Below, one piece after another: positions 1 to 8,744 of a stretch of 53,232 nucleotides of DNA. The notes under the pieces were generated by a model. The model saw only the letters and a list, made by a program, of their open reading frames with translations. It had not been told where the DNA came from and did not search any database. Every line of letters begins with the position of its first letter. Position 1 is the first letter of the stretch. The position numbers and the translations under genes were made by a program. This stretch comes from Saprospiraceae bacterium (GTDB lineage: Bacteria > Bacteroidota > Bacteroidia > Chitinophagales > Saprospiraceae), in the NCBI GenBank assembly GCA_020629315.1, contig JAHDDO010000017.1:34018-87249 (forward strand), read 5' to 3'.

Positions 1-36
1 ATGTAATTTACATGTAACGTAAGAAGAAAAAGAAAA

Positions 37-70
37 GGAGATCACATGAATTGTGGTCTCCTTTTTTTTC
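37..70. terminator. Rho-independent terminator, probably bidirectional
   Basis: An 11-bp stem (GGAGATCACA... pairing with ...TGTGGTCTCC, one G-U pair) closes a short loop at 37-61 and is followed by an uninterrupted run of eight T. The other flank is A/G-rich, so the minus-strand transcript also ends in a U-rich tail. It lies just past the stop of the leftward lipoprotein gene and would also end any rightward transcript entering the window. Confidence 0.8.
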
Positions 71-127
71 TTGTTGTTTATTTATCAACCATAGGATGAT
101 AATATTTGGGAATAATTTGTTTTGAAG

Positions 128-766
128 CTATTGTTTGGTAAACAAGTTATAATGGATCGCTAAACCTAACTGGTTGATTGATTCGCCCGTATTAAAGGTA
201 GAGTCACCAAAAACCAAAGCGCCCGTATAGCCAATAGAAAAGTCTAGTTTTTTAGGTCCTGTCCAGTAGTATCCTACGGTTGCCGCAGCAAAATGACTAT
301 TATTACTATCCTTTACTATTTGGTAAACGTACTTAGGTGTAAAGAAAAAAGCGTGGATATCCCGATGCACACTTAGTGGTAACGAGACGTGAAAACGTTG
401 CGGTAATTCTTCTTCAAAGGCAGCACCCAGCCAAAAAATGGTTTCATAACCCGCTTCAAACGCTCCGGCAAATTGAGACTGTTTATCTCCATAAAATTGA
501 TACTTGCCATAGGCATGCATCGCTGTGGACATAGATAGAGAGGCTCCTACATCAAATCGTTCTGTGAGACCATATTGATAACCAACTGAAACATCTGCAC
601 CTGTAGCTACATTTATATCTTGTCCAGTTATAGCGGTCGGAACCACTCTAGCGCCAATCTGACCTTTATTTTTGCCCAATGTTCTTCCCGTCTGATATCG
701 ACTAAACTGGGCACAAGAGCTCAATAGAAGGATACATAAAAGACACAGCAAGCTTGGCTTTTTCAT
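128..766 (-). CDS. Outer-membrane lipoprotein of unknown function
   Basis: The N-terminus is a lipoprotein signal: MKK, a hydrophobic stretch, then the lipobox LLSSC. The rest has alternating hydrophobic/aromatic segments (for example VGYQYGLTERFDVGASLS and SIGYTGALVFG) as in small outer-membrane beta-barrel proteins of Bacteroidota. An in-frame ATG at 775 would add three residues; the ATG at 766 gives the cleaner signal peptide and is preferred. The gene reads towards the terminator at 37-70. No enzyme motif was seen and the function is unknown. Confidence 0.8.
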   Translation of the reverse strand: MKKPSLLCLLCILLLSSCAQFSRYQTGRTLGKNKGQIGARVVPTAITGQDINVATGADVSVGYQYGLTERFDVGASLSMSTAMHAYGKYQFYGDKQSQFAGAFEAGYETIFWLGAAFEEELPQRFHVSLPLSVHRDIHAFFFTPKYVYQIVKDSNNSHFAAATVGYYWTGPKKLDFSIGYTGALVFGDSTFNTGESINQLGLAIHYNLFTKQ

Positions 767-799
767 ATGGATCATTTTATTTACTAATGGAATAAACGT

Positions 800-1087
800 C
801 TATTTCTTGTTGCCCTTTTTAATTTCCTCTTCGCTTATTTCTTCTAGATCCATGGTTTCTTCTTCAGGACCTGCTTCCTCTTGTTCTTGAAGCATCATGG
901 CATTATTCATCTTTATTAGATAAGAAAACTCATCTGTTTCGAATGGTAGCGCACTAACTAGTTTGCCTTTAGGGTCTGTGAATCGTACGATCTTGCGTTC
1001 GAAGCCAAATGGAAAATTAGAATTGATCAAACTTTTGACCTCTGGGGAAAGTTTGTTGTAATCTTTAAATACTCTGGGTTTGCTCAT
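800..1087 (-). CDS. Small hypothetical acidic-tailed protein
   Basis: About 95 residues starting MSKPRVFKDY. The first two thirds look like a compact domain (FERKIVRF, KGKLVSALPFETDEFSYLIKM); the last third is very acidic (EEAGPEEETMDLEEISEEE) and ends in KKGNKK. A longer reading frame opens at 1120, but its extra 11 residues (MLFFIIQNIYA) look like translated leader, so the internal ATG at 1087 is chosen. No known domain was recognised. It has no signal peptide and is probably cytoplasmic. It lies between the lipoprotein gene and the end of the polyamine operon, with its own 150-bp upstream gap. Confidence 0.6.
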   Translation of the reverse strand: MSKPRVFKDYNKLSPEVKSLINSNFPFGFERKIVRFTDPKGKLVSALPFETDEFSYLIKMNNAMMLQEQEEAGPEEETMDLEEISEEEIKKGNKK

Positions 1088-1240
1088 GGCATAAATGTTT
1101 TGGATTATAAAAAATAACATTTAAGCCCTACGATCATTCGTGCTGCTTAGGCACTAGGTTGGTTTAATTACATAGTAAAAGAAATACTAATATGTTATAT
1201 AACCAACACTTAATGAATATTTTTTTTCATAAAATGATTG

Positions 1241-2218
1241 TTACCAATTTAGCAAATAGGCAAAGATGAGTGGTGCTACAATGGTGGCGTCAGATTCAAT
1301 TATGAATTTAGGGGTATCGACGTCTAGTTTTCCCCAGGTAATTTTTTCATTTGGAACCGCACCACTATATGAGCCATAGCTTGTTGTAGAATCACTTATT
1401 TGGCAAAAATAAGACCACATGGGTGTGTCTGTCTGCTCTAAATCTTGATGCAACATGGGAACTACACAGATGGGAAAATCTCCAGCTATACCGCCTCCTA
1501 TTTGGAAAAAGCCGCAGCCTGCATCTTTACTATTTTTTTGATACCAGTCGGCAAGGAAAACCATATAATCGATCCCGGACTTTACTGTTCGACTCATTAA
1601 TTGGCCAGTTATACAATACGAAGCGAAGAAGTTGCCACAGGTGGAATCTTCCCAGCCTGGAACTATGATAGGAATATTATTTTCAGCTGCGGCCAATAAC
1701 CAACTATCTTTTGGGTCAATCTGGTACTTGTCTTCTAATTCACCACTCAATAAAATTTTATAGAAATACTCATACGGGAAGTATGATTCTCCTTGATCAT
1801 TCGCTTCTTTCCAAACAGCAAAAAGATGATCTTCAATGGCGCGCATGGCTTCCATCTCAGGTATGCATGTATCGGTAACTCTGTTATAATGATTATCGAG
1901 TAACTCTTTTTCCTCTTTAGGAGATAAGTCTCTATAATTAGGCACTCGTTTATAATGCTGGTGAGCAACCAAATTAAATACGTCCTCTTCTAGATTGGCT
2001 CCAGTACATGTAATGATATGTACTTTATCTTGACGTATCATTTCTGCGAGAGACTTTCCTAGTTCGGCCGTACTCATTGCACCTGCTAAGGTTATCATCA
2101 TCTTATTCCCTTGCCTTAGTTGATCTTCATAGCCTTGGGCAGCATCGACTAAAGCGGCAGCATTGAAATGTTTGAAGTGGGTGCGAATAAATTCTGAAAC
2201 GGGTCCTTTATGACTCAT
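1241..2218 (-). CDS. Deoxyhypusine-synthase-like protein (polyamine enzyme)
   Basis: A 325-residue member of the deoxyhypusine synthase fold family. Seen: the NAD-binding style core (MMITLAGAMSTAELG, HIITCTGANLEEDV), the GGGIAGDFPI segment, and the C-terminal WGK motif (lysine near residue 297), which corresponds to the lysine that forms the covalent aminobutyl intermediate in eukaryotic enzymes. Bacteria lack eIF5A, so the usual substrate is absent; bacterial homologues are thought to move aminobutyl or similar groups between polyamines, for example making homospermidine. It is the last gene of a four-gene operon with arginine decarboxylase and agmatinase and starts 2 bp after the DUF155 gene, which supports a polyamine role. 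The exact product cannot be read from sequence. Confidence 0.85.
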   Translation of the reverse strand: MSHKGPVSEFIRTHFKHFNAAALVDAAQGYEDQLRQGNKMMITLAGAMSTAELGKSLAEMIRQDKVHIITCTGANLEEDVFNLVAHQHYKRVPNYRDLSPKEEKELLDNHYNRVTDTCIPEMEAMRAIEDHLFAVWKEANDQGESYFPYEYFYKILLSGELEDKYQIDPKDSWLLAAAENNIPIIVPGWEDSTCGNFFASYCITGQLMSRTVKSGIDYMVFLADWYQKNSKDAGCGFFQIGGGIAGDFPICVVPMLHQDLEQTDTPMWSYFCQISDSTTSYGSYSGAVPNEKITWGKLDVDTPKFIIESDATIVAPLIFAYLLNW

Positions 2219-2220
2219 GA

Positions 2221-3006
2221 TTACATTATTTTTTCTATAAAAACATGTACGACTTCAAATAAAATTAAAATGATGATGATCCATTCTAATTTACTACTGT
2301 GTTCATGCAGATTTACATCTTTAAAATGATCTAAATTCTCTTTTACTATATTTAGTTGTTCCCTAATTCCATTGTACCTATACCTAATTTCTAAATCTTC
2401 CTTAAGTAATTGATCCACTCGATGGATATCTTTATCATCCCAAGCTAAATCTGGTGTTTCGAAAATATATAAGTGTTCTGCAATTCTATTTTTCAAATTC
2501 AGGGTGGAGCCTATAAATTTCATTAAGCTTCTTTTTTTTAACGATACTCGCCCTTTTTGCTCTAATTCAGTTGTATATCTTTTCGTTTTTTCTAATAAAC
2601 TATCTGATAGAAATTGGAATTGAAAAAGAGCGACGGATTGTGCAAGGTTTAAGGATATTATATGCACAAAATCGAGATTGAGTTCAGGAATTACGAGCTG
2701 ATCAAAAGTTGCATTAATCTTGGCTTCTTTCTCAATGTTAATTTTTAAATTATCCCTGTATTCTGTTAATTCTGAATCTGAGTAATCGCAAATTTTTTTA
2801 TTTATATACGCAGCATCTTCAAGTGATATATTAAAATGGACAATACCTCCGAAATTTTTTATGTACACATAAGAGTAAGGGGCAAACTCAAAGAGTAAAA
2901 AACTGGGTTCCTTTCGAAGTAGCTTACCAAATTGGTCTTTTCCAATAATCTTATCAAGATCAATTTTTTCTTTGCTTATATACGCAATTACATCAATTAC
3001 CTTCAT
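2221..3006 (-). CDS. DUF155/RMND1-Sif2 family membrane protein
   Basis: A 261-residue protein recognised as DUF155 (RMND1/Rmd1/YagE family) from its layout: an N-terminal soluble part with FGGIVHFN-like segments, a middle with long helices (SLLEKTKRYTTELEQKG, LKNRIAEHLYIFETPDLAWDD), and the family's C-terminal signature LEWIIIILILFEV, which is also the single membrane anchor. Mitochondrial RMND1 and yeast homologues support mitochondrial translation and RNA processes; bacterial members are uncharacterised. Its ATG overlaps the agmatinase stop by 4 bp and the DHS-like gene follows after 2 bp, so it is translated as part of a polyamine operon. That setting is unexpected and is the only clue to its role. 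Confidence 0.8.
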   Translation of the reverse strand: MKVIDVIAYISKEKIDLDKIIGKDQFGKLLRKEPSFLLFEFAPYSYVYIKNFGGIVHFNISLEDAAYINKKICDYSDSELTEYRDNLKINIEKEAKINATFDQLVIPELNLDFVHIISLNLAQSVALFQFQFLSDSLLEKTKRYTTELEQKGRVSLKKRSLMKFIGSTLNLKNRIAEHLYIFETPDLAWDDKDIHRVDQLLKEDLEIRYRYNGIREQLNIVKENLDHFKDVNLHEHSSKLEWIIIILILFEVVHVFIEKIM

Positions 3007-3848
3007 AAGAATTTATAAGAAAGCATCTTATAATATAGTTTAGCCACTAGGAATTGTGGAGCATGCAAGCCATCGATCGGAGCTAATTCAACAATGTCAA
3101 ATCCCAAAACATTCTTGGTTTCGAAAACCATTCTTAAATACTTTAGTAATGTATACCATTGTAAACCACCGGGTTCTGGTGTGCCCGTAGCAGGCATAAT
3201 GGAAGGATCCAAAGCATCGAGATCGAGCGTAATATATACTTTTTCGCCAAGAGATCTTATTGACTCATTTATCCAAGACTCATCTTGATGCATATCTTCT
3301 GCAAAAAAAACATTGTATCTATCCATATGTTCTTCTTCACTCACATCCATGCTCCGTATACCTACTTGCACGAGATTGCAGTTTTTACTCGCATCATATA
3401 AAGCACAAGCATGATTATAGGGAGAGCCATCATAGCTTGGCCTAAGGTCAGCATGCGCATCAATTTGCAAAATACTTATATCAGGGTGTGCTTCGTAAAA
3501 AGCTTTAATAATGCCAATACTAATTGAGTGCTCACCGCCAAAATAGGTCGGAAAATAAGAGGATTCAAGTTGCTCTTTTGCTAAACTATAGCAAGCAGTA
3601 AACATAGCTTCTGGACTATTAAATGAACCCAGAGGTTGCGGCACGAATATTCCTTGTTTGTATACCTCAGTATTAGTTTCTATATCATACAGCTCCATAT
3701 TTTCAGCTGCATCTAGAAAAGCGTCAAAGCCCTTATCAGCGCCTTTTCCCCAAGTGCTAGTACCGTCATACGGTATGCTTTGGAGTAATATTTTGGCCGT
3801 TTTTGGATCAGCGTATTGTGATGGAATATTCGCAAATGTTTTATTCAT
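3003..3848 (-). CDS. speB: Agmatinase (ureohydrolase family)
   Basis: Hydrolyses agmatine to putrescine and urea with a di-manganese centre. All metal-binding blocks of the arginase/agmatinase family are visible: GGEHS (H107), DAHADLR (D130, H132, D134) and TLDLDALDPS (D209, D211, D214). Its 281 residues are slightly shorter than typical agmatinases. It starts inside the last codons of the arginine decarboxylase gene (8-bp overlap) and its stop overlaps the DUF155 start by 4 bp, so it is translationally coupled on both sides. With the decarboxylase it forms the arginine-agmatine-putrescine route. Arginase or formimidoylglutamase activity is possible from motifs alone, but the decarboxylase neighbour favours agmatinase. 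Confidence 0.92.
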   Translation of the reverse strand: MNKTFANIPSQYADPKTAKILLQSIPYDGTSTWGKGADKGFDAFLDAAENMELYDIETNTEVYKQGIFVPQPLGSFNSPEAMFTACYSLAKEQLESSYFPTYFGGEHSISIGIIKAFYEAHPDISILQIDAHADLRPSYDGSPYNHACALYDASKNCNLVQVGIRSMDVSEEEHMDRYNVFFAEDMHQDESWINESIRSLGEKVYITLDLDALDPSIMPATGTPEPGGLQWYTLLKYLRMVFETKNVLGFDIVELAPIDGLHAPQFLVAKLYYKMLSYKFL

Positions 3849-5274
3849 TTTTGTTTTCTTTCGATGTGTTATAACCTAAAATATCTAGCATATCTTCTAC
3901 AGTCTGTTCATTACGATATACGGTGTCCACAAAATTGCCTTTTTCATCTCGATCAATGATAATCATTTTTGGTGCGGGAATCAAACAATGTTTTATTCCA
4001 CCATAACCGCTTATAGAATCTTGATACGCTCCTGTATGAAAGAAGCCAATGTATAAGGGCTCTTCCTCATCATTTTCATACCGTGGTAATACTAACTGTT
4101 GGTTAAAATCTTCTGAGTTATAGTAGTCAGAGTGATCGCAGCTAATGCCTCCAATATTCACTTTAGTATATTCATTATTCCATTTATTGACGGGCAGCAA
4201 AATGAACTTCTCTAAGATTGACCAGGCATCTGGTATTGTATTCATTAAACTATTGTCCACCATATACCACACTTCTCTATCATTTTGTACTTTTTGCTCT
4301 AGGACTGAGAATATTATGGCACCACTTTCTCCTACTGTATATTTCCCGAACTCGGTAAATATGTCTGGTTCTTCAATGTCTTCGTCAACACAAAGCTGTT
4401 TTATGTTTTTTACAATCTCATTAATTATATATTCATAATCATAGTCGAAGCCTAAGTTGTTTCTAATGGGGAAACCGCCTCCTAGATTCAATGCTTTTAA
4501 ACTTGAACATTCCTTTTTAAGACTGGCAAAAAGCTTCAATGCTTTTTGAAATTCACCCCAATAATATAGATTGTCTTTGATGCCAGAATCAATGAAAAAA
4601 TGAAACATTTTTAAAGTAAGCTTAGGATTAGCTTCAATTTCCTCTTTGTAAAAGTTGATAATTTCAGAAGGTCTAATACCTAATCTAGATGTATAATATG
4701 CTGATTGAGGCTCTTCATCAATAGCCATACGGATTCCGATCTTCAATGGCTTTTCGAGTCCTTCCGCATACTTGGATACTCTAGATATTTCGGATTTGGA
4801 ATCTAGTACCAAGATTGAATTTTTAAACCCAAGCTGATTTAACTTGATAATCTTTTCTAGATAACTTTCTGTTTTATATCCATTATGGACTACGATGGTA
4901 TTTTTATTTACGCTGCCTTCTTCCAGTAATTTAAAGATCAGATCAATATCAAATGCTGAAGATGTTTCTAAATGGACCCCTTCGTTTAATGCTGTCTTTA
5001 CGACATGTGAAAAGTGACAACATTTAGTGCAATAACAGTAATTGTAATTTCCTTTGTATTTATTTTTCTTTAAGGCTCTATTGAATAGGTTTCTAGCTTT
5101 TTTGATTTGTTCACCGATACGAGGTAGATATAGCAACTTGAAAGGTGTGCCGTATTTTTCGATAAGATATTTGAGTGAGAGTCCGTGGAAACTCAAGTAA
5201 CCTTCTTTTAGGTCAAAACCTTCTTGGGGGAAATAATAGCTTTGGTCTATCAGATCGAAATAGGTATGCTTCAT
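3841..5274 (-). CDS. speA: Arginine decarboxylase, Bacteroidota type (PLP, fold III)
   Basis: A PLP-dependent decarboxylase of the alanine-racemase fold, the variety annotated as arginine decarboxylase in Bacteroidota. The PLP lysine lies near residue 85 in YCYCTKCCHF; other blocks include HLETSSAFDID, ALNLGGGFPIRN (glycine loop for the phosphate), DIFTEFGKYTVGESG and, near the C-terminus, FFHTGAYQDSISGYGG. The cysteine pair after the lysine stands where I recall serines in relatives; I have not checked this by alignment. A GTG codon directly precedes the ATG at 5274, and the ATG is preferred. It is the first gene of the polyamine operon, with a 134-bp upstream gap. Diaminopimelate decarboxylase is less likely given the agmatinase next door. 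Confidence 0.85.
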   Translation of the reverse strand: MKHTYFDLIDQSYYFPQEGFDLKEGYLSFHGLSLKYLIEKYGTPFKLLYLPRIGEQIKKARNLFNRALKKNKYKGNYNYCYCTKCCHFSHVVKTALNEGVHLETSSAFDIDLIFKLLEEGSVNKNTIVVHNGYKTESYLEKIIKLNQLGFKNSILVLDSKSEISRVSKYAEGLEKPLKIGIRMAIDEEPQSAYYTSRLGIRPSEIINFYKEEIEANPKLTLKMFHFFIDSGIKDNLYYWGEFQKALKLFASLKKECSSLKALNLGGGFPIRNNLGFDYDYEYIINEIVKNIKQLCVDEDIEEPDIFTEFGKYTVGESGAIIFSVLEQKVQNDREVWYMVDNSLMNTIPDAWSILEKFILLPVNKWNNEYTKVNIGGISCDHSDYYNSEDFNQQLVLPRYENDEEEPLYIGFFHTGAYQDSISGYGGIKHCLIPAPKMIIIDRDEKGNFVDTVYRNEQTVEDMLDILGYNTSKENKNE

Positions 5275-5411
5275 CACTCAAAATTTATCAAAATTAATAT
5301 TCAATAAAGGGGAAAAGATAGTGTTTTGTGCCGTTTAATTTGCTTGTTTTGAGGCAAATAAAAAATAGTGAGATGCAAACAAAACGATTGCATCTCACAA
5401 ACAACGAGAGA

Positions 5412-7802
5412 TTAAAATGGAAAGCGATATCCAACAACAAGTTGGTTCACTTTAAATCCATTTCTTGACGTGTAATCCACAAATAAATCACCATTCCAGA
5501 CATCTAATGAGGAGCCAATCATAAAGTTATATGCACCTTTTAATGTGGCTACTTCATTTTCTCCCTGTGCCACATTCATAAGACCAATCCCTACCCCTAC
5601 ATAAGGATTAATTTTCTCTTTTTCTTTTAAGACAGGTAAATCATATACTGCATTGGCCATTATACCAAAGGAAGAAGGCGAACCTAAGCCAAAAAATGTT
5701 TCAGGCATAAAACTCAAGGATTTTCCAACACCTATATCGTAATATAATCTATATCCAATATTAAAAGTTGCGTTCTCGTCCAAGCCAAATCCTACGAATC
5801 CTGACATTCCTTTATATCTAATTTTAGTAGCAAGTGGATTGTTTTCTTTCAATTCTGGACTTGTTTGGACCAATTCCTGATTTGAAAGTTCATCAATTTG
5901 TGATGCTTTTTTAGCCTCTCTCTCGATAGACTTAATACGCTTTTTTAGATCTTCATTTTCAGCTTTCATTTCAGCTATCCTCTCTGCATACTTATTTTCT
6001 ATTTTTTGTGCTTCGAGGTCCATTTCGGCTTTCATTCCGGCTTTTTCTAGTCGCTTAATTTCTTTGTTTAGCTGATTGACGACTTCATTATCTTCTGAAG
6101 CAGTTTCTTTTTGATTGCTAATTACATTTGATTCTGCATCGATATTTTGTTCTGCTTCTAATTTTTCTAATCGAGTTAAAATCGCTTCTAATGATTGTTC
6201 CAGTTTGTATTCTGATAATTGCTGGTTTACTTTCGAAGTAATATCATTATCACTTGGTGTTACTACATTTGGTACAGCCTCTTTTTTAAATTCCTGGACT
6301 AATAATTGGAATTCTGAAGGGGTCATTTTTATAACGGAAGAATTTTCTCCTCCCATATTAGCATTAGGAACCTCACTTTGGCGTTCAGTTGATTTAATTA
6401 ATTCTAAAATCTCTTGTTGTCTTTTAATTTCAGCCGCCTTTTCGAAGTCCGTAGCAACCAACGCTGCTTGAAGCTTTTCTTCCAATTCAACTATTTGTAG
6501 ATCATAACTAGACGTTTTTTCAGCTAATTTTTGATCATTTAGCATTTGTGCTTCAGATAAATATTCATTAATAGTTTCGCTAGTGGCCCTTTTTATATCA
6601 TTGGCTCTTTTGCCTAATGTGAAATTAGCGCTAACACCATAAGCCCATGAATTTTGAATATCTGTAGGTGCAGCGACATTATCAGGATGATCTGATGCTG
6701 TTAATAATGATCGAACATGTCCTGAAACATTTACATATTTGCTAAAGGGTAAATTCAAACCAAGTCCAGCCATAGCAAACGCCTTATTTCTCACAGGCTC
6801 ATCATTGTTGTTACGATATTCCTCGCCAAAATCCATTTGTCCCCCTCCTAGTGATATCCAAGGGGTGAAGCCTTTTCCTTCATTAAGTTTGAATCTGCCT
6901 TCACCACCATACAGGGCAATGTCTTGTAGCTTAGAGTTTTTAAGGTCTTCTACACCTCTCCAATAAAAGCCTCTTACTCCCACTAATGGACCCATATTTA
7001 TGCCTACTGAACCTCCGGCCAGCAATGTTGGGTCAATTTCAAAATCTTCGTGAAAATTTAATTGGATTAAACTTGGTTCTACAGGTATACTTAACCCTCG
7101 GAAGCCACCTGAGAAGTTGTCAATATATGCTTTGTCGATAGCCGTTAATTCACCTGGCTTCCTGCCTCCTATATAAAAGACTAAGGAAGCTCTTAAAGCA
7201 TAATTGGATAGACTCAATATTGATGTATTTGCTAAGTCTACATCAAAAGTGGTTCTATCACCCTCAGTTAAGAGGGAGGAATATGGGTTTAATTTATAAC
7301 TTGTCCTTAACCCTTGCAATCCAATAGTGTATCGGTTTGCCGCTGAGAATAGTATACCTAAACCACCATTCAAGTAAATTTGTCTATTCTTTTCAACATT
7401 TAAAAAGGTAGTGGATTGCACACCCGTACCTGCCAATAAGTAAGGTAATAGTTTGCCGCGACCAATATTTAATTTCAATTCCCCGCCTATTCTTTCTAAT
7501 AGCACATCTTTAGGTGCGTACACACCATCTTCATCTAAAAGGATGGGATTAGTAAATTTTTCAAGATCTGTTTGTAGACCGTATGATCTTTGATAATGGC
7601 CTCTTAATTCAACATATTCACCAAACCCAAATCCTAATTGAGCCCCAGCTAAATAGCCATTTGTTAATCCTGAGCTATTGTTAAACCAGTTATACTCAAG
7701 GGTAGGTGATAAGGTATAACTCAAACCACTAACTTGGGCAGCCATGAAGTGCGCATAAATACTTGCAAAAAGGATCAATGATCCAATAGAAAAACTTCTC
7801 AT
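5412..7802 (-). CDS. Outer-membrane protein with three beta-barrel-like segments and a coiled coil
   Basis: 796 residues with an N-terminal signal peptide ending near AAQ. Three stretches rich in alternating aromatic/glycine strands resemble porin-type barrels: about 24-213, 235-397 and 665-796, the last ending in GYRFPF with a terminal aromatic residue. Between them, about 405-650 is charged and helical with clear heptads (KLEAEQ, RLEKAGMKAEMDLEAQKIENKYAERIAEMKAENEDLKKRIKS), predicting a periplasmic coiled coil. Residues about 437-470 (ELEEKLQAALVATDFEKAAEI) resemble the UVR motif of UvrB/UvrC and ClpC-type proteins. The gene stands alone behind a 54-bp gap containing two tandem copies of the sequence AAAGTGT. 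The function is unknown; a scaffold linking outer membrane and periplasm is an inference. Confidence 0.75.
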   Translation of the reverse strand: MRSFSIGSLILFASIYAHFMAAQVSGLSYTLSPTLEYNWFNNSSGLTNGYLAGAQLGFGFGEYVELRGHYQRSYGLQTDLEKFTNPILLDEDGVYAPKDVLLERIGGELKLNIGRGKLLPYLLAGTGVQSTTFLNVEKNRQIYLNGGLGILFSAANRYTIGLQGLRTSYKLNPYSSLLTEGDRTTFDVDLANTSILSLSNYALRASLVFYIGGRKPGELTAIDKAYIDNFSGGFRGLSIPVEPSLIQLNFHEDFEIDPTLLAGGSVGINMGPLVGVRGFYWRGVEDLKNSKLQDIALYGGEGRFKLNEGKGFTPWISLGGGQMDFGEEYRNNNDEPVRNKAFAMAGLGLNLPFSKYVNVSGHVRSLLTASDHPDNVAAPTDIQNSWAYGVSANFTLGKRANDIKRATSETINEYLSEAQMLNDQKLAEKTSSYDLQIVELEEKLQAALVATDFEKAAEIKRQQEILELIKSTERQSEVPNANMGGENSSVIKMTPSEFQLLVQEFKKEAVPNVVTPSDNDITSKVNQQLSEYKLEQSLEAILTRLEKLEAEQNIDAESNVISNQKETASEDNEVVNQLNKEIKRLEKAGMKAEMDLEAQKIENKYAERIAEMKAENEDLKKRIKSIEREAKKASQIDELSNQELVQTSPELKENNPLATKIRYKGMSGFVGFGLDENATFNIGYRLYYDIGVGKSLSFMPETFFGLGSPSSFGIMANAVYDLPVLKEKEKINPYVGVGIGLMNVAQGENEVATLKGAYNFMIGSSLDVWNGDLFVDYTSRNGFKVNQLVVGYRFPF

Positions 7803-7855
7803 TTTAAAGTGTTTTAAAGTGTATTTGTTAAAGTTTGTTTTGGGATTAGAATTGA

Positions 7856-8356
7856 CTATTTGAGATGATACTCTTCATAAAGTATTTCTTCAATTCTGTT
7901 TGTTAGGAGTTTAAGTGTTTTCTTATCTCCTTTGGTCTTTATTTTTTGCAATCGCTGACATTGATTGACTAATTCGTCGTTTTCTCCTTTACTAGCTATT
8001 TTTTTTTGAATTTGCTCACAATGGCAAAGAGAAATACTAATACCTATCTTCTCTGTTAACGATAAATCGTCTTCCAGTTTTTTAAAACCAAAGTGTGAAA
8101 TATTGTCACATACTAATAGCCACTTTTGGGGAATGAGAACTTCAGAATAGTAGGTGTTTTTTAATGAATCAACTTGAGACATAACAGATCCGGCCAACCC
8201 TGATCTAGGCATATACGTTTCAATATCTTCAGCATATTTACTTGAATTGCTAATTAAGTGCCTCATTTGAATATTTGAGACAAAAGCTTGCAGACCAATA
8301 ATAAATCCTAGGATTATCAGAAAGATAGCAACGAGAATCAAGTTGATTTTTTTCAT
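7856..8356 (-). CDS. Hypothetical membrane-anchored protein
   Basis: 166 residues with one strong N-terminal membrane helix (about residues 5-27, INLILVAIFLIILGFIIGL) and a helical extracytoplasmic part. It has three cysteines (CDNIS, CHCEQ) and a Q/K-rich C-terminal half (QKKIASKGENDELVNQCQRL). No known domain was recognised. It lies 11 bp after the DksA-like gene, so it is probably the third gene of the small unit starting at 8927 and controlled by the palindrome at 9006-9020. This puts it among the stress genes, but nothing in the protein itself shows a function. Confidence 0.65.
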   Translation of the reverse strand: MKKINLILVAIFLIILGFIIGLQAFVSNIQMRHLISNSSKYAEDIETYMPRSGLAGSVMSQVDSLKNTYYSEVLIPQKWLLVCDNISHFGFKKLEDDLSLTEKIGISISLCHCEQIQKKIASKGENDELVNQCQRLQKIKTKGDKKTLKLLTNRIEEILYEEYHLK

Positions 8357-8367
8357 GTCTTCGAAAA

Positions 8368-8733
8368 TTAGTTATTGTGCAATTGTCTGCGTTCTTTGCC
8401 TTCCATACTTAGGGTTGTAGTGGGCACTGCAAATAATCGCTCATAGGATATAGGATGACCTGTTTCCGCACAATATCCATAGGTATTATTAGATAATCTG
8501 ATCAAAGCATTTTCAATGTGACCTAGATGTTTTTTATAGCGATCAATGCCATTCACAAGAAATTCAACCATTTGGTTGTAGCCCGTATTTTCAATACCAT
8601 TTTCATCCTTGCCATTATCCACTATTTCGTTTAATTGGCTACTGTACTCTTGAATTTTTTCCAATGTTATAGATCGCTGTGAAGCTAATTTTTTAGTGAT
8701 AGCTTCTATTTGTTCTTTTGATAGGTGTTTCAT
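8368..8733 (-). CDS. TraR/DksA-family protein with a degenerate zinc finger
   Basis: 121 residues. The N-terminal half is a helical hairpin-like region (ITKKLASQRSITLEKIQEYSSQLNEIV) as in DksA/TraR proteins, which enter the secondary channel of RNA polymerase. The C-terminal half has the family pattern NNTYGYCAETGHPISYERLFAVPTTTLS, corresponding to GtYGxCexCGxxIxxeRLxAxPxaxxC. Only the first cysteine is present; the others are T or S, so it probably binds no zinc, like known cysteine-poor DksA paralogues. It follows a 60-residue ORF by 11 bp, in a unit headed by the stress palindrome. Modulating transcription during stress is the family-based expectation. Confidence 0.8.
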   Translation of the reverse strand: MKHLSKEQIEAITKKLASQRSITLEKIQEYSSQLNEIVDNGKDENGIENTGYNQMVEFLVNGIDRYKKHLGHIENALIRLSNNTYGYCAETGHPISYERLFAVPTTTLSMEGKERRQLHNN

Positions 8734-8744
8734 TTGTAACTAGT

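Noticed and set aside
7804-7823. Tandem copies of AAAGTGT before the outer-membrane protein gene
   Set aside because: Only two short copies; not a repeat array or CRISPR.
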